Of a DNA stretch of 64,000 nucleotides, positions 35,880 to 46,424 are shown piece after piece (within the stretch, counting starts at the first letter, position 1; each line of letters begins with the position of its first letter). The position numbers and the translations under genes are program-made. Source of the DNA: Watersipora subatra (taxonomy: Eukaryota > Bryozoa > Gymnolaemata > Cheilostomatida > Watersiporidae); the NCBI RefSeq assembly GCF_963576615.1, contig NC_088712.1, forward strand, positions 18,995,452 to 19,059,451. Direction: 5' to 3'. Below the pieces are notes generated by a model that did not search any database, was not told the DNA's origin, and saw only the letters and a program-made list of their open reading frames with translations.

Positions 35880-36824
35880 AAGATTAAACTCACAAAATAT
35901 GACAATAACAAGTAGGTGAGAGTGTTAGTAATAATAATTCATCACACCAGTAGTAATGGGGAAGTCCAAGTAAAGTAGCTAGTAGTTTTGCTACTTTCTT
36001 AAAGACTTTTCATTTTTACATATGTTTAAAAATAGGCAGCAAATCAGGAGTAATTAGCCTTTTGGGAGCCAGTTTAGTACTTCTGCACTAACACTTTCAA
36101 GACTCGAGTGCCATTTTTGTATTTCTGCAAATCTGCATTGTCTCAAAATAAAGAAAAAAAGGCAACTGATGAATTAGCGCAAAACATTTACAAAACACAA
36201 TCTTGAAATGTTCACAGAAGAACTGAATTTAAAGTGCCTATGAAGCAGTTTCATACAGTTAGGACAACTATTTAGTTAGTTAGTAGTAAGAGGAATGGAT
36301 AACTGTAAACTAACATGTGATAATCATGAGCTTTCAGACAATTAGAAAAGACTGAGGCAAGTTGAGCCGGCTATATTTGAATGGCTATCATTTATTGGTT
36401 TTATAACACTATAAATGGAATTTGCCAGCATAGGTGCGGCCTACCCTAGTGTTTCATTGGGCAGTATTATTATTCCAGTCTAGTTAATGAACTTTTCAGA
36501 CTAATTACAATTCCTGAAAAGAATATTTAAGCATTGTTTGGCAAGTTGAGTATGACAAATACTAAGCATGTTATAATTGCCGACACTTTTATTTAGGCTG
36601 CTGAGTGGCAAGGAAAAGCTAAAGTAGAACAAACTCAAATAGCTGAAGGTATAAATATGTTGAGTTATTAGTTACAGTCCAATGAATAACTAAAATTAAA
36701 TCTTTTTGTTGGCCAATGACAGACTCTGGCAACAATTTTAGTGTATTTTCATACTGCAACTATATTCCTAATTGTATTAGTCTGGTTAGCAAAATGATGT
36801 TCGTGTAGGTGAACTCTCTCTTGT
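35880..36824. other. No gene seen
   Basis: AT-rich spacer up to the TTAA target of the Kolobok-like element. No frame or repeat I can support. Confidence 0.4.
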
Positions 36825-37449
36825 TTAAAGGTTGACTTGCCACAAAATTCACATTACAGTTATTTGGTATCAAAAGATTCACCATGTCTTACTCTGTTGT
36901 GGTGTAGGTGCCAAATATGTGGAAATGTGATTACAAGCTCTTAAAAGCTAAAAAACGAACAGAAAATCGCAGCCACACAAGACTGCCGTAGCTTGGATTC
37001 GTTTTCCAAAACGGCTAATATGTGACATAGTTGTGCGAGATGGTTTCCATTTACACTTTAATGCAACCTTATTCGTCAAAATATTTTCACAAATATACTT
37101 CACGCTTGCAATAAAAACCATGTCTATTGTTCTTACGCGTCTGTTTCATTGGCATCGTAATGCTGCAACTTTGAGCACTGATATCTCAAAACCTACCATA
37201 AAAATATGTTTAATTTTTTAATCTTAGCTTGAACGATTGCATATCATCCTCTGATAAACATGATGAGCCTTTTGGTCAACTGTGATGGTCAAAAAATGCT
37301 GTAAAAATTGTTCGCCCCATATGGCGGGAATTGTAAGTCACATGATCAGATAATGTTAGTTTCAGTTCAAGTTTGATCTATCGCAAATAACAGATATGCT
37401 TTCTCGTATTAAACTTGTTAATTTCAATGCGTCATAATCTCTAACGCGC

Positions 37450-37664
37450 CACATCGTGTTTGTGCAGCTGTCAAGCTGAGAAGCACCTTTTTTCTTGGCC
37501 AAGAGCAGAGAAAAGACCAGACCTTCACCAGGCGGGGAGCAACTGGGTGAAGCTGGATGTGACAAACTTTATTTATTCGCCTGCTTACTCTTACCTTTGT
37601 TTTCGCCATTTCAAAGACGACATGTTTTCTAACCGGTTTGCATACTCTATATGTCACCAAAGCA
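37450..37664 (+). pseudogene. Transposase exon: THAP zinc finger
   Basis: Open frame with C-L-C-S-C at the start, HLFSWPRAEKRPDLHQ, a conserved Trp (NWVKL) and C-F-R-H-F near the end, the C2CH layout and spacing of a THAP DNA-binding domain. A strong donor (CAC|GTGAGT) follows at about 37665. In DNA transposons this domain recognises the termini. The exact start is not determined; a stop lies just upstream of the first Cys, so an upstream exon is needed or the start is lost. Confidence 0.65.
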
Positions 37665-38049
37665 CGTGAGTAATTTATTTTATGAACTACTTGTATTAGT
37701 AGTAGTAACTCGGGTTATTTTCTAGTATTCTCCTAATACTACTGTATTAATCTATATTTAATATTACAATATTAATGTCATTTAATTTTAATATGATATT
37801 ATTAGCATTTTATTTTTTTAATTATGTGTATTATTCTTATTATAATAACAAAACTAATTCATACTGCATATCTATCTGTAAAACGTAATATATTAATCTA
37901 TAATTGATAAAATAATGTTATAAGTTTCACGATTAATTTCGCCAAATTTCTTAACCCCACTCACTTATAGATATGTTATATAAAATAGTTATTGTCATTT
38001 TCTGGTATCATCGTTAATAGCATATTAGTATTATTAGATGATTATTATT

Positions 38050-38142
38050 AGTATTAGATGATGAAGAGTTTGTGCCAACCACTGAAGACTGGGAAGAGTT
38101 TGAGCGCTATGTTGGCCAGCGTCAAACGCTCTCCAATTGCAT
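38050..38142 (+). pseudogene. Transposase, possible acidic exon
   Basis: Short frame with EEFVPTTEDWEEFERYV ending at a donor-like CAT|GTAAGA. Phase with the THAP exon could not be reconciled, so the boundaries are provisional. Confidence 0.35.
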
Positions 38143-38380
38143 GTAAGATAGAGCTGAACTTAACCAAACTTGACAAAATATAAAGAATATCCATAGAGTT
38201 ATTACTCGCATTTTTATGTTTACAATATCATGGATTCTGATAAGGTTTTGTAAAATCTGCGTCATGATTGCATGGCTATATATTTATTCTTTTTCTAATC
38301 AAGCAAATATGATAAAATAACAGGAAACGATGTTGTACAAATCTTATTGCAAGTCAACTATTGTGTTGTGATTTCAGACC

Positions 38381-38411
38381 CGAATCCTCCTTCAAAGAGG
38401 AGAAAATAATA
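38381..38411 (+). pseudogene. Transposase, possible mini-exon
   Basis: About 31 nt between TTTCAG and GTAAGTGTG, reading PESSFKEEKII in the phase left by the preceding candidate exon. Supported only by splice signals. Confidence 0.3.
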
Positions 38412-38463
38412 GTAAGTGTGACAGCACTCCAGCGACTATTTCACTGTCACGTCTGGGCCCTCC

Positions 38464-38716
38464 CCTGCTCATTCACAATAGTGTGAGAAGGCGGATGGGT
38501 AGAGTTCAAGGTTACATGTCCCTCCTGTCACCAATCGTACACTTAGGAAACAACTGCCAGGGTGAACAGAGCTCACGTCATCAACCCCCTGCTGGCAGCT
38601 GCATCACTCTTTTCTGGCGGATGCCTTTTGCAGAACCTCCGTTTTCTGTCGCTCCTGAACATCGCGATACCAAGCCACAGCGTTTGCCTCTACCAACAAA
38701 GAGAATACTTACATGG
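38464..38716 (+). pseudogene. Transposase, zinc-ribbon and helical block
   Basis: Frame with C-P-S-C followed by PLLAAASLFSGG and a helical block ending QQREYLHG before GTGTGAGT. This matches the general layout of THAP/Kolobok transposases (Cys pair, then LLSAAILFSG, then a Q-x-x-Y-L motif). A TAG at 38544-38546 sits where the family has Trp, so this copy is broken. Confidence 0.65.
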
Positions 38717-38971
38717 TGTGAGTGTTAATATTCACCCATAAACTTGGAAAATGTGAGTAAAAGCTTGGCACACTAATTGAATAACGACATTTAAAAACAA
38801 TTTATTTCTTGAAATGAAAATATGTCATCCTTCAAGCGAAATATATTATAATTCAAAATTCTAGTTCTTCATCATAATATAGCACAAAAAGGGGGAAGAG
38901 GATTCTACATTCTTAGACTAATGATAATGATACAAATTAATCTTGTATAAAGAAGTTTTATAATATTTTAC

Positions 38972-39151
38972 AGTGTATTGCTGAGCAGTACACTCTGCAT
39001 AATGAGGGATCGATGGCAGCAATCGATTGGGAGCTTGATTTGGCAGGTGACAGTAGATGTGATAATCCGGGGCATTGCGCACTATTAATACGGGGCCTAC
39101 ACTTTGATGGATCAGAGCTGCGGTTTAATAGTCAGCAGCCATCTTTTCAAG
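38972..39151 (+). pseudogene. Transposase catalytic block 1 with frameshift
   Basis: After TTTACAG, the frame reads DWELDLAGDSRCDNPGHCA, the conserved G-D-x-R-x-D-x-P-G-H block that includes a catalytic Asp candidate. A one-base shift near 39084-39090 then moves the continuation YGAYTLMDQSCG into another frame. The exon ends TTCAAG before GTAAAG, phase 0. Confidence 0.72.
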
Positions 39152-39301
39152 GTAAAGCTTTGACAGTTTTTACTTCACAGTCTGTCAAAAGCCCAAATTT
39201 TTAGCGGTCATCAATACATAAACATGAAGTTGCTGATCTAGCTAAATAGTTCATTCAAATAATGTGAAAGTGATTGTTGGTCGTAACTTTTTTTACTTTG
39301 C

Positions 39302-39420
39302 AGTTAACGGAGACCACCAGCTCTAACGCCATGGAGCTGGAAGGTTTCAAGCGATGCCAGTCCGATCTAATTTCTCCCGGCCTGAGAGTGAGGTCCATTA
39401 CAACGGATGTTGTTACAAAG
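39302..39420 (+). pseudogene. Transposase catalytic block 2
   Basis: After TTTGCAG, frame with SSNAMELEGFKRC and LRVRSITTD, the E-[ML]-E-G-[LF]-x-R block and the I-x-T-D block (second catalytic Asp) of the family. Phase 0 joins it correctly to the preceding exon. The expected C-terminal remainder with the DDE Glu was not found downstream; the sequence there becomes an inverted repeat. Confidence 0.68.
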
Positions 39421-39619
39421 GTTGTGTGCATACTGCAAGCTTGTGTTTTGACTTATGCCTCAAATTCGTCGCGGTGAGCGATGGCTTCTACCTGCCTGCT
39501 TGATGTCTAAGATTCGAGCTCTTTTCTCACCAACGGATGATGAAGAAGAGTTTGCAGACTTGCAAACAAGATTTGAGGCATAAGCCAAAACACAAGATTG
39601 CGGTATGCACACAACCCTT
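39419..39619. repeat. Inverted repeat inside the Kolobok-like element
   Basis: Left arm 39419-39466 (GGTTGTGTGCATACTGCAAG) and right arm 39572-39619 (its near-exact reverse complement) over about 48 bp, with about 105 bp between. The arms replace the point where the transposase C-terminus should continue, suggesting a rearrangement. Confidence 0.8.
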
Positions 39620-39874
39620 TCCGAGCATTTGGCGATGGCTCTTCAAATGGGAATAGAATATCTACCAAAACAATTATTGAAATACAATAATTGCTGATCA
39701 TCAAAATAATCTCAATCTTTATAGAATAAAATCATAAAACTAATACACTCTCTAATGTAGTAAGTGTACAAGCCAAATATAACAGTTCTCCTTGTGTTCC
39801 ACGAGTTCAGAATATGTGTGTTCAACCGATGCATTAAATGTGTAACACAAGAATTGTAGATAATGCTTGACACA

Positions 39875-40135
39875 TTAGCATAGTTTTGGTGTTGTTGGCA
39901 TTAAACGAAAATCCAACTCACTATGATATCGCAGGTAATTATTCCATCCCAACTCAAGCGGTGCAGGCGCCACAAGTTTGTCCACACCAGGATGCATACA
40001 CAGCCATTCATGCTCCCCGCGGTCATGGAGACGATGCGCAAACTCAGCATCATGGCAGCACAAACATTCAGGAAGAGATGGCATGTCTTGACAGCGCTTG
40101 CAGACACACCACTCTGTAGCCGGTGGTATTAGCTC
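39875..40135 (-). CDS. Transposon-borne P2X7-tail-like zinc protein, exon 2
   Basis: 87-codon exon after TTCTTTAG, phase 0 from exon 1, ending in TAA. It has W-C-V-C-K-R-C, then M-P-S-L-P, then E-C-L-C-C, then W-L-C-M-H-P-G and a Trp/Tyr-rich end (WNNYLRYHSE). The pattern W-C-x-C-x2-C-x2-MP-x4-E-x2-CC with a later C-x2-HPG is that of the Cys-rich cytoplasmic tail (ballast) of P2X7 receptors, also present as a stand-alone domain in invertebrate proteins. In P2X7 the cysteines bind zinc. There is no membrane segment, so this is not a receptor. Both exons are open and correctly spliced although the neighbouring transposase is dead. A role in transposition is only an inference from location. Confidence 0.7.
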   Translation of the reverse strand, partial: ELIPPATEWCVCKRCQDMPSLPECLCCHDAEFAHRLHDRGEHEWLCMHPGVDKLVAPAPLELGWNNYLRYHSELDFRLMPTTPKLC

Positions 40136-40408
40136 CTAAAGAAATGAACAGATATGTCTATGCAACCATAGCTAATACATCAGGTCGATGTTATCCAACA
40201 GTATATCAATGCAGCACTAGATTTAAATATTAAAATTGTTAATGTTGTCATTCAAGAAAAATCTGTAATTATTTTTTCGCAATATGAAGCGATAATTATC
40301 ATCATTAAAATCATATATATATAATAATATCCGTTCTATCACTTTCTAGCTAAAACTATTACTGCTAGCCAGCTTGGCACATAAGAGCTGGCTAGTGGCG
40401 GTGCTTAC

Positions 40409-40498
40409 TTGCTGGGAGGTTTGATTCTGTTGAGGATCTTTTTCAGATAGAGCGTCAGGCTCGAAACGCCAGAGTCTTAACTCTTCAGAATTTGACAT
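40409..40498 (-). CDS. Transposon-borne P2X7-tail-like zinc protein, exon 1
   Basis: 30 codons beginning MSNSEELRLWRFEPDAL and ending CAGCAA before GTAAGC, phase 0. Acidic and Gln/Ser-rich, it precedes the zinc domain exon by a 273-bp intron. The start lies about 230 bp inside the right inverted terminus, which probably supplies the promoter. Total predicted protein: 116 residues. Confidence 0.65.
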
Positions 40499-40897
40499 TT
40501 TTTATGATTGCAACTCAGACATGTACACGTACTTTGAATTGTCGGATGGAATGGCCAAGCTGAAACTGTAAAGTAGCGAGCATCTATATTTGATACAGGG
40601 TCTTAGGTAAAACCCGAAGTGTTTGTCATAAACTATTGCTACGATAAGTTTTACATTGAGCTTTTTATTGGCCTTTCAATTTACGCGAGAACATCACGTG
40701 ACAAGACAGTAACCAAAATTCGTGGATACGTCATCGAAATCAAGAGATTCCAATCTACGGCGGCTTTTCGTTTTTGAGCTTTTAAGAGCTTGTAATCAAA
40801 TTTCCACATATTTGGCACCTACAACACAACAGAGTAAGACATGGCGAATCTTTTGATACCAAAGAACTGTAATGTGAATTTTATTGCAAGTCAACCT

Positions 40898-41096
40898 TTA
40901 AATCAGATAGTTTATGCTGACTGCCTCATTATCTTCATCATCTTCATCATCTATAGGAACCACAGCAAATTCACTGCTGTCCTTAATAGGGTTCGTCTTT
41001 TTCAGTTTAGTATTAGTAAAGCTTTTTAGGGCTTCGGACTGCCTCTCTGTGGAGATCATTTTTGGTCGGGGATCAGTCAATATCAGGGTTTTAACC
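40898..41096 (-). CDS. Unknown ORF ending at the Kolobok TTAA target
   Basis: Open frame ending in TAA formed by the TTAA target site at 40898-40901. It reads TDPRPKMISTERQSEALKSF and later VVPIDDEDDEDNEAV, with composition like a real, lysine-rich and acidic protein. An acceptor-like TTAAAG precedes a possible first codon (WVKTLILTD) near 41096. No family is recognised. If real, it is the terminal exon of a minus-strand gene whose stop codon was the insertion point. Upstream exons were not found. Confidence 0.3.
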
Positions 41097-42784
41097 CATC
41101 TTTAATTTTTTGTCTTCTCTTCTCAAGGCGGGGCTTTTGGTACTAAAGATAACACAGCATATGGCGCGTACCATGTGGTTTCAGTGCAAGATAGCTAAAG
41201 AGGAACATACAATGGAGCCAAATTTGAACTTTTCAGTAACCCCGCCTTAGGACGATCCCTAACATCAGTTGCTACTTCTAATTCACAAAACAAATCTCAT
41301 GATTCAGGAGAACATCTAATACTGAACCTCTCAATTCCAGATACAATGTTTTTAGATGTTAGAGCGTTTTGAACAGTTCGGTCAAAAAAACCCTAAAACT
41401 TTTACAATTCAAACAGTTTCACTAACATTAAGTCTTATCCAGTGAATAACATGACTTTTAAAATGTTTTTCAAATAGTCGGCCCACAGTGATATCAAACA
41501 TTTGGATCCAACTGGAAGTATGAGGAGGTGTGAAAAACATCACTCAACTTGCATGTTCATATACTCAATCTAACCAAAATCAACAATGATCAACTTGCCC
41601 CACATGCAACTTATCAGGTTTTGTGATCAACCCTAATACAACTATCTGTAGAATCACAAAAAATTATTCTATCGCTTCAGAAACCTTCTATCAAAAAGAC
41701 GTATGGATGTAGGGGTCAGAAACTGGTGCAATATGGCTTGTATGTACGGTGTACATGAAAATTACACTAAAACAGAAAAAATGACAAAATTTTGAATGAA
41801 TGGTATACCTTTCTGTCTTTCAAATTGAGCTTGTATATACCTGGATGTAATTTTCATGGTCATAAAATCATATCATAAATGTAAACAACAAAGCACATAG
41901 TTTGTAGGAAATGGTAATGCTCAACTTGCCTCGATCCTTAACTTACTCCACTCTGCCTTGCTGAAAATTTGTAAATACTCACAAGACTTCCTGACAACTT
42001 TTTAGTCTTAAGTTCTAGCACCTCATAAATTTCTATGTATTTATAAAATAGTAAAAATAAATGTTAAACTTGTTGGTAATTGTTGACTTATGCAACAGAG
42101 AAACAGATGTTTGGCAAAAGTCAACGAACCAAAACCTTTAGTTTCTATCAACAAGATTAAATTTTTGAATGGTATTTTTTGTCTAACTTAGTTACATTTT
42201 CTAGCAGTTTAAATTCAAAACCTTAATTTCTTGAAGCCCACATTGTCAATAATTTTCAAATAAATCAAAGTCTATTTGTTATTGGACCTGAAGTTTTCTC
42301 AGGACTCAGCTTCCAGTATTTTATAACCATAATGCGTTATATGACTCTCCATGAGATTTTCTAGCTTTTCCAAACTTGTTACACATTATAGAACTACTTG
42401 TAACAGTGAAATGAAATGGCTAACACAAGCGCATTATGAACTAAAGAGCTTAGACAGTTTTATTTTCATTCACACAGTTTTTACTGATGAGACAGACAAC
42501 TCCTAATATTGGTTTTAGAAGTGAAAAATGTATGATGACTTCTTTACGATCGCGTATCAAAATTATGATAATATGATTGTACAGACATGCTTTATGATTG
42601 GTTTTGATAAATAATTTAAGGCAGCAGAGAAGATTATAATCTTAATAATTATTTTTTATTTTGGCCATTATATTTTTAAAATAAATTGATTTTGAATATA
42701 TATATATATATATTTCAAAGTATGTCTGTATATATATTGGTACACATTCCGGTTATAGATCTTAAAGTCTTGATATTAAAATCA
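41097..42784. other. No gene seen
   Basis: Apart from a (TA)n tract near 42696, no frame, RNA gene or repeat boundary is supported here. Confidence 0.4.
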
Positions 42785-42868
42785 TGTGTCGCGATGTATT
42801 TGAACTCCCAACGATTTCATGACCACTTTCTAATTTGGACGCTCTACCACTGAGCTAGAACACCACAG
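42785..42868 (-). repeat. tRNA-derived sequence
   Basis: On the minus strand: GGTGTTCTAGCTCAGTGGTAGAGCG, an excellent tRNA 5' half and A box (TAGCTCAGTGGTAGAGC), then an extended anticodon/variable region and GGGAGTTCAAATAC as a degraded B box. The arms do not close into a full cloverleaf, so this is a SINE head or tRNA pseudogene. Confidence 0.5.
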
Positions 42869-43480
42869 TTGTCAAAGATGTTTTAATATAACGGATACAC
42901 AATGTGCGTGTTAATTGTTTCAGCCTTCAGCATCAACGAGTTACGATACTTGTTCAGAACTATTTTGGGACCTAATTATATGCAATGTGATGCTTATTCA
43001 TTTTTTTTGTCAGGGCTAATTTATTTGGCCCCACGATAATTAATCTCAAACTTAGAATTTTGGCGAATTGTGAACTGATTATATACCTTAATAAAAGATA
43101 TATGTCACTGAACTTGCCATGGCAAGTTACTTGTATCTGTTATACAGTATATCCATTATCTGTTAAAATAAAAACAACTTGCTATGATATACAATGTAAC
43201 TAAGGTAAAAGGTTAAGGTTTACTAAAACACATACCAAAACTTCTGTCAAGTATGTGTTTAGTAAACTAAATTCATTCAAGTTAGATTCAGTGTTTATGT
43301 TATATGTTTGTTTCGAAGGTAAAACCTCTCCCTGCAGTACATTGTAATGTCATATTATTTTGGGCACGCAGACCATAACCACTAAATTCACTGAAATCAT
43401 TGTACGTACCTATAGTTACTATTTTTAATTATGATGATTAATACCTATAGCCTACAATATTAGCCTACATGTCAACTTTT

Positions 43481-44415
43481 ACATGCCAACACTCAAACAA
43501 ACTGAAATCATATAAATCGTTTATCAAATAATTTGGTATTGTAATTGTAGAAGAATAATCTATATTTTGCTCTTACTTGCTAATGATTTCACATTTACAT
43601 GTAAACATATTTCAATTTTGTATTTTCTTTTTAATTTATTTCAACGAAACCCTTCTTTCAGGTTATGAAGTTTTAAATTTACAGTTGTTTGACAACCTTT
43701 ACACCTGTTCTATTTATTCTAAATTCAGTTGTCTATCTCAAAAATTTTTCCTCATAGTATGAAGTTTGAAAGTTACGGTTGTTTAACTAAGTTTGAAAGC
43801 CTTTACAGTTATTGTTATTTTTATCCTAAATTATTTCAAGTACATACAAAACTTTTCCAATGATATGTAGTTTGAAAGTTAGAATTGCAAATGTTGTTAT
43901 ATGTTAACTACAAATCAATTTTCTGTCCAAAGACTTTTTTATTACAATTTTTGCATGCCAACACTGAAATGAACTAAAATCGAATAATTGTATACTAAAC
44001 AAATTTTGATTGCAATCGATGCAAAATAGAATATATTTAGCCATTACTTACTTGCTCATAACTTCACATTTACATTTAAACAATTTTTCATTTTAATTTT
44101 TCCTTTCAATTTATTTTAATGAAACACTTCTTTCAAGCTGTGAAATTTTACATTTACAGTTGTTTGAAAACCTTTACAGTTGTTTTATCTATTTTTAATT
44201 TAGTTGTTCTACACAAAAACTTTTTCTCATGCTATGAAGTTTAAAAGTTACAGTTGTTTGACAAAGTTTGTAAACCTTTACAGTTGTTTTTATTTTCTCT
44301 CTTGATGTATTTCAACTACAAAAAATACTTCTCTCACTTGTAGTTTGAAAGTTAGAATGGCAAATGTTGTTATATGTTAAATATTCATCAATTTTCTGTC
44401 CGAAGACTTTTTTAT
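43481..44415 (+). repeat. Tandem duplication of a roughly 470-bp unit
   Basis: 43481-43951 and 43952-44415 are collinear: both start with ATGCCAACACT and pass through CATTTACAT, TTTACAGTTGTTTGA, GAAAGTTAGAAT and TTCTGTCC.AAGACTTTTTT. Within each unit, shorter repeats of AAGTTACAGTTGTTTGAC occur. No coding capacity. Confidence 0.8.
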
Positions 44416-44445
44416 TACCCGAGCAACGCCAGTTAGCACAGCTAG

Positions 44446-44535
44446 TATATATATATACATATTTACATATATATACATATATATATATATTTATATATAT
44501 TTATATATATTTATATATATATATGTATATATATA
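44446..44535. repeat. TA-rich microsatellite
   Basis: Runs of TATATATATTTA and TATACATA just upstream of the Penelope-like fragment. Confidence 0.9.
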
Positions 44536-44599
44536 CAAGTCAAGGAAATTTACAGACTTTTTATTAGCTTCGATGGTTAATTTCAGTTTGTGCTGATTA

Positions 44600-45659
44600 A
44601 ATATTTTGCATATCAGTTTCTTTGCATATAAATTTCCTTGACGTAACCTTTAACCTTAATGCAAACACCTACTCACCCTATGCCAAACCTAGCAATACAA
44701 CACTCTATGTCCACAAAAACAGTAACCACCTACCTACTGTAATAAAAAATTTACCACACAACATTAATTTGCGACTAACTACACTGTCCAGTAATGAGCA
44801 TGAATTTAGCAAAGCAGCACCCCCTTACCAAAAAGCACTCAATAACAGTGGTTATAACCACACACTTAACTATAAACACATCCCGACCCAGCCAGCGACT
44901 AACAAGAGACAGCGTAAGCGACCCGTAACATGGTACAACCCCCCTTTTAACGCCGACGTACAGACTAATATAGGCAGAAAATTTATAAACATTATAGATA
45001 CATGCTTCCCGCCTACTCATTCACTGCACAAAGTATTTAACAGACACACACTAAAACTCAGCTACTCTTGCATGCCGAACATGAAACAACACATAGATTC
45101 ACACAACAGACGCCTGTTGAGCAGCCAGCAGAGCACAACTACAAACAGGGCCTGCAATTGTAGAGTAAAGAACAACTGCCCACTAGATGGAAACTGCTTA
45201 ACCACAAACATAATATACCAGGCCATAGTGACTAAAGAAGATACGAGCACCGAGAGCACCTACATAGGACTATGCACAACCGACTTCAAATTCAGATTTA
45301 GAAACCACGCAGCCTCTTTCACACACAGTGACAAGCAAAACAGCACAGAACTTAGTAAACACATCTGGAAACTTAAGAATGACAATGCAAGTTACAGGAT
45401 TAAATGGAAAATTATGCAGAAAGCTAGACCTTATTCAAACCAAACAAAGAAATGCCATCTGTGCCTTAGTGAAAAGTATTACATCATTTGCAGGCCAGAA
45501 ACAGCCATCTTAAACAAAAGAAACGAAATAAACAATACATGCAGACACTCCAAGAAATACCTACTCAGCCAATACGATCCAGGCAGAGGCGGAGCTACAG
45601 ACACTACCAACAACATCAGGAGAGGCAATTCCACCCGCCATTCAACACAAGTCACCTGA
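44600..45659 (+). mobile_element. Penelope-like element, 5'-truncated: RT end plus GIY-YIG endonuclease
   Basis: A 345-codon uninterrupted frame. It begins inside the reverse transcriptase palm end (INFLDVTFNL then PYAKPSN and HKNSNHLP, a conserved PLE block). It continues through a linker, a Cys motif (ACNCRVKNNCPLDGNC) and ends with the GIY-YIG endonuclease (TYIGLCTTDFKFRFRNH). The RT catalytic motifs and any intact start are missing, as is usual for 5'-truncated PLE insertions. No stops in the remaining part suggests a fairly young copy. The tail is followed by a TA microsatellite. The named lineage (for example Neptune-like) is not decided. Confidence 0.88.
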
Positions 45660-45760
45660 AGAGTGCACCAGCACAAAACAGACCTGTCGTGACCCCAGAA
45701 TAAAACATCAATCTGGAATAAAGATAAGTAAAATTAACCTATTCCACACTCTAGTTAGTT

Positions 45761-45762
<2 letters not shown>

Positions 45763-45812
<50 letters not shown>
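45763..45812. repeat. (TA)n microsatellite
   Basis: About 25 uninterrupted TA units downstream of the Penelope-like fragment. Confidence 0.97.
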
Positions 45813-45814
<2 letters not shown>

Positions 45815-46048
45815 TGCATAATCTTTCAAGGATTCATACGCTATTAGTAACTAAACTGAAAACCTAGTGCAATGTCACTAAACAAAAATAGAAGGCTGAT
45901 CAATCATGCTTGTTATACATGCAATAAAATCTGTCACTTGAGACTCAATTCTAGCTCAGAGAGGCCTGATTGAATGTTATATATATATTTTTTTATATAT
46001 ATTTAGATATACATGTATATACATATTTAGGCCTGTAAGTAACCAGTT

Positions 46049-46198
46049 TCAGAGCGTTAAGAGTGTACCGGCATTGAGTGGAGCAGTGAAGCTCTCGTCT
46101 TGCTTTATGACCACATATTTCACTGTGTGTCTCAGCTCATGTTCTTTTATATATGCTTGAAGACCATTTAAATTGCTGAGCGTACGTACCGTGTACAT
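46049..46198 (-). CDS. Small unknown ORF next to a Kolobok-type terminus
   Basis: 49 residues from ATG to TGA, reading MYTVRTLSNLNGLQAYIKEH and then TVKYVVIKQDESF. Composition and codon pattern look like protein, and an acceptor-like TTTACAG lies upstream. It lies inward of a stretch resembling the right terminus of the Kolobok-like element, so it may be a fragment of another mobile element. Function unknown. Confidence 0.3.
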   Translation of the reverse strand: MYTVRTLSNLNGLQAYIKEHELRHTVKYVVIKQDESFTAPLNAGTLLTL

Positions 46199-46424
46199 GG
46201 TAATGGAGTAGCCACTGGTGTTTTAGCTGTAAACAAACAGAATGAGTATTGTAACAGTAGTTTAGGAAATAAAACCGGTATTTGGCTCAGACCACTACTA
46301 ACAAACATCAAAGCCTATTGCATATGTACTGACCAATGCAATCTTGTTCTCAAGAGTGATGCTGACAAGTGAAAAAGGTACAGCTGCAGTCATTTAAAAG
46401 AAGTGGGTAATGTTGTGCAGGGTA

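Larger units (their letters stand above)
36829..40897 (+). mobile_element. Kolobok-like THAP DNA transposon, 4.07 kb
   Basis: Long inverted termini: the left begins AGGTTGACTTGC and the right ends GCAAGTCAACCT, and they pair imperfectly over roughly 170 bp (left 36829-36995, right 40730-40897). The element is flanked by perfect TTAA duplications (36825-36828 and 40898-40901). Inside are a THAP-type zinc finger, transposase exons with the GDSRCDNPGHCA and YGAYTLMD blocks, and a second, antisense gene. TTAA targets plus THAP plus these blocks fit the Kolobok superfamily; a related THAP-bearing TTAA family cannot be excluded. The transposase carries a nonsense codon and a frameshift. Confidence 0.85.

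Noticed and set aside
42785..42868. Functional tRNA gene on the minus strand
   Set aside because: The 5' half and A box are good, but the anticodon and T arms do not fold correctly and the acceptor stem lacks a 3' partner.
44364..44567. 67-codon frame of Ile, Tyr and Leu
   Set aside because: Translation of a TA-rich microsatellite.
45479..45703. Other frames overlapping the Penelope-like fragment
   Set aside because: Shadows of the 345-codon frame, which has the recognisable motifs.
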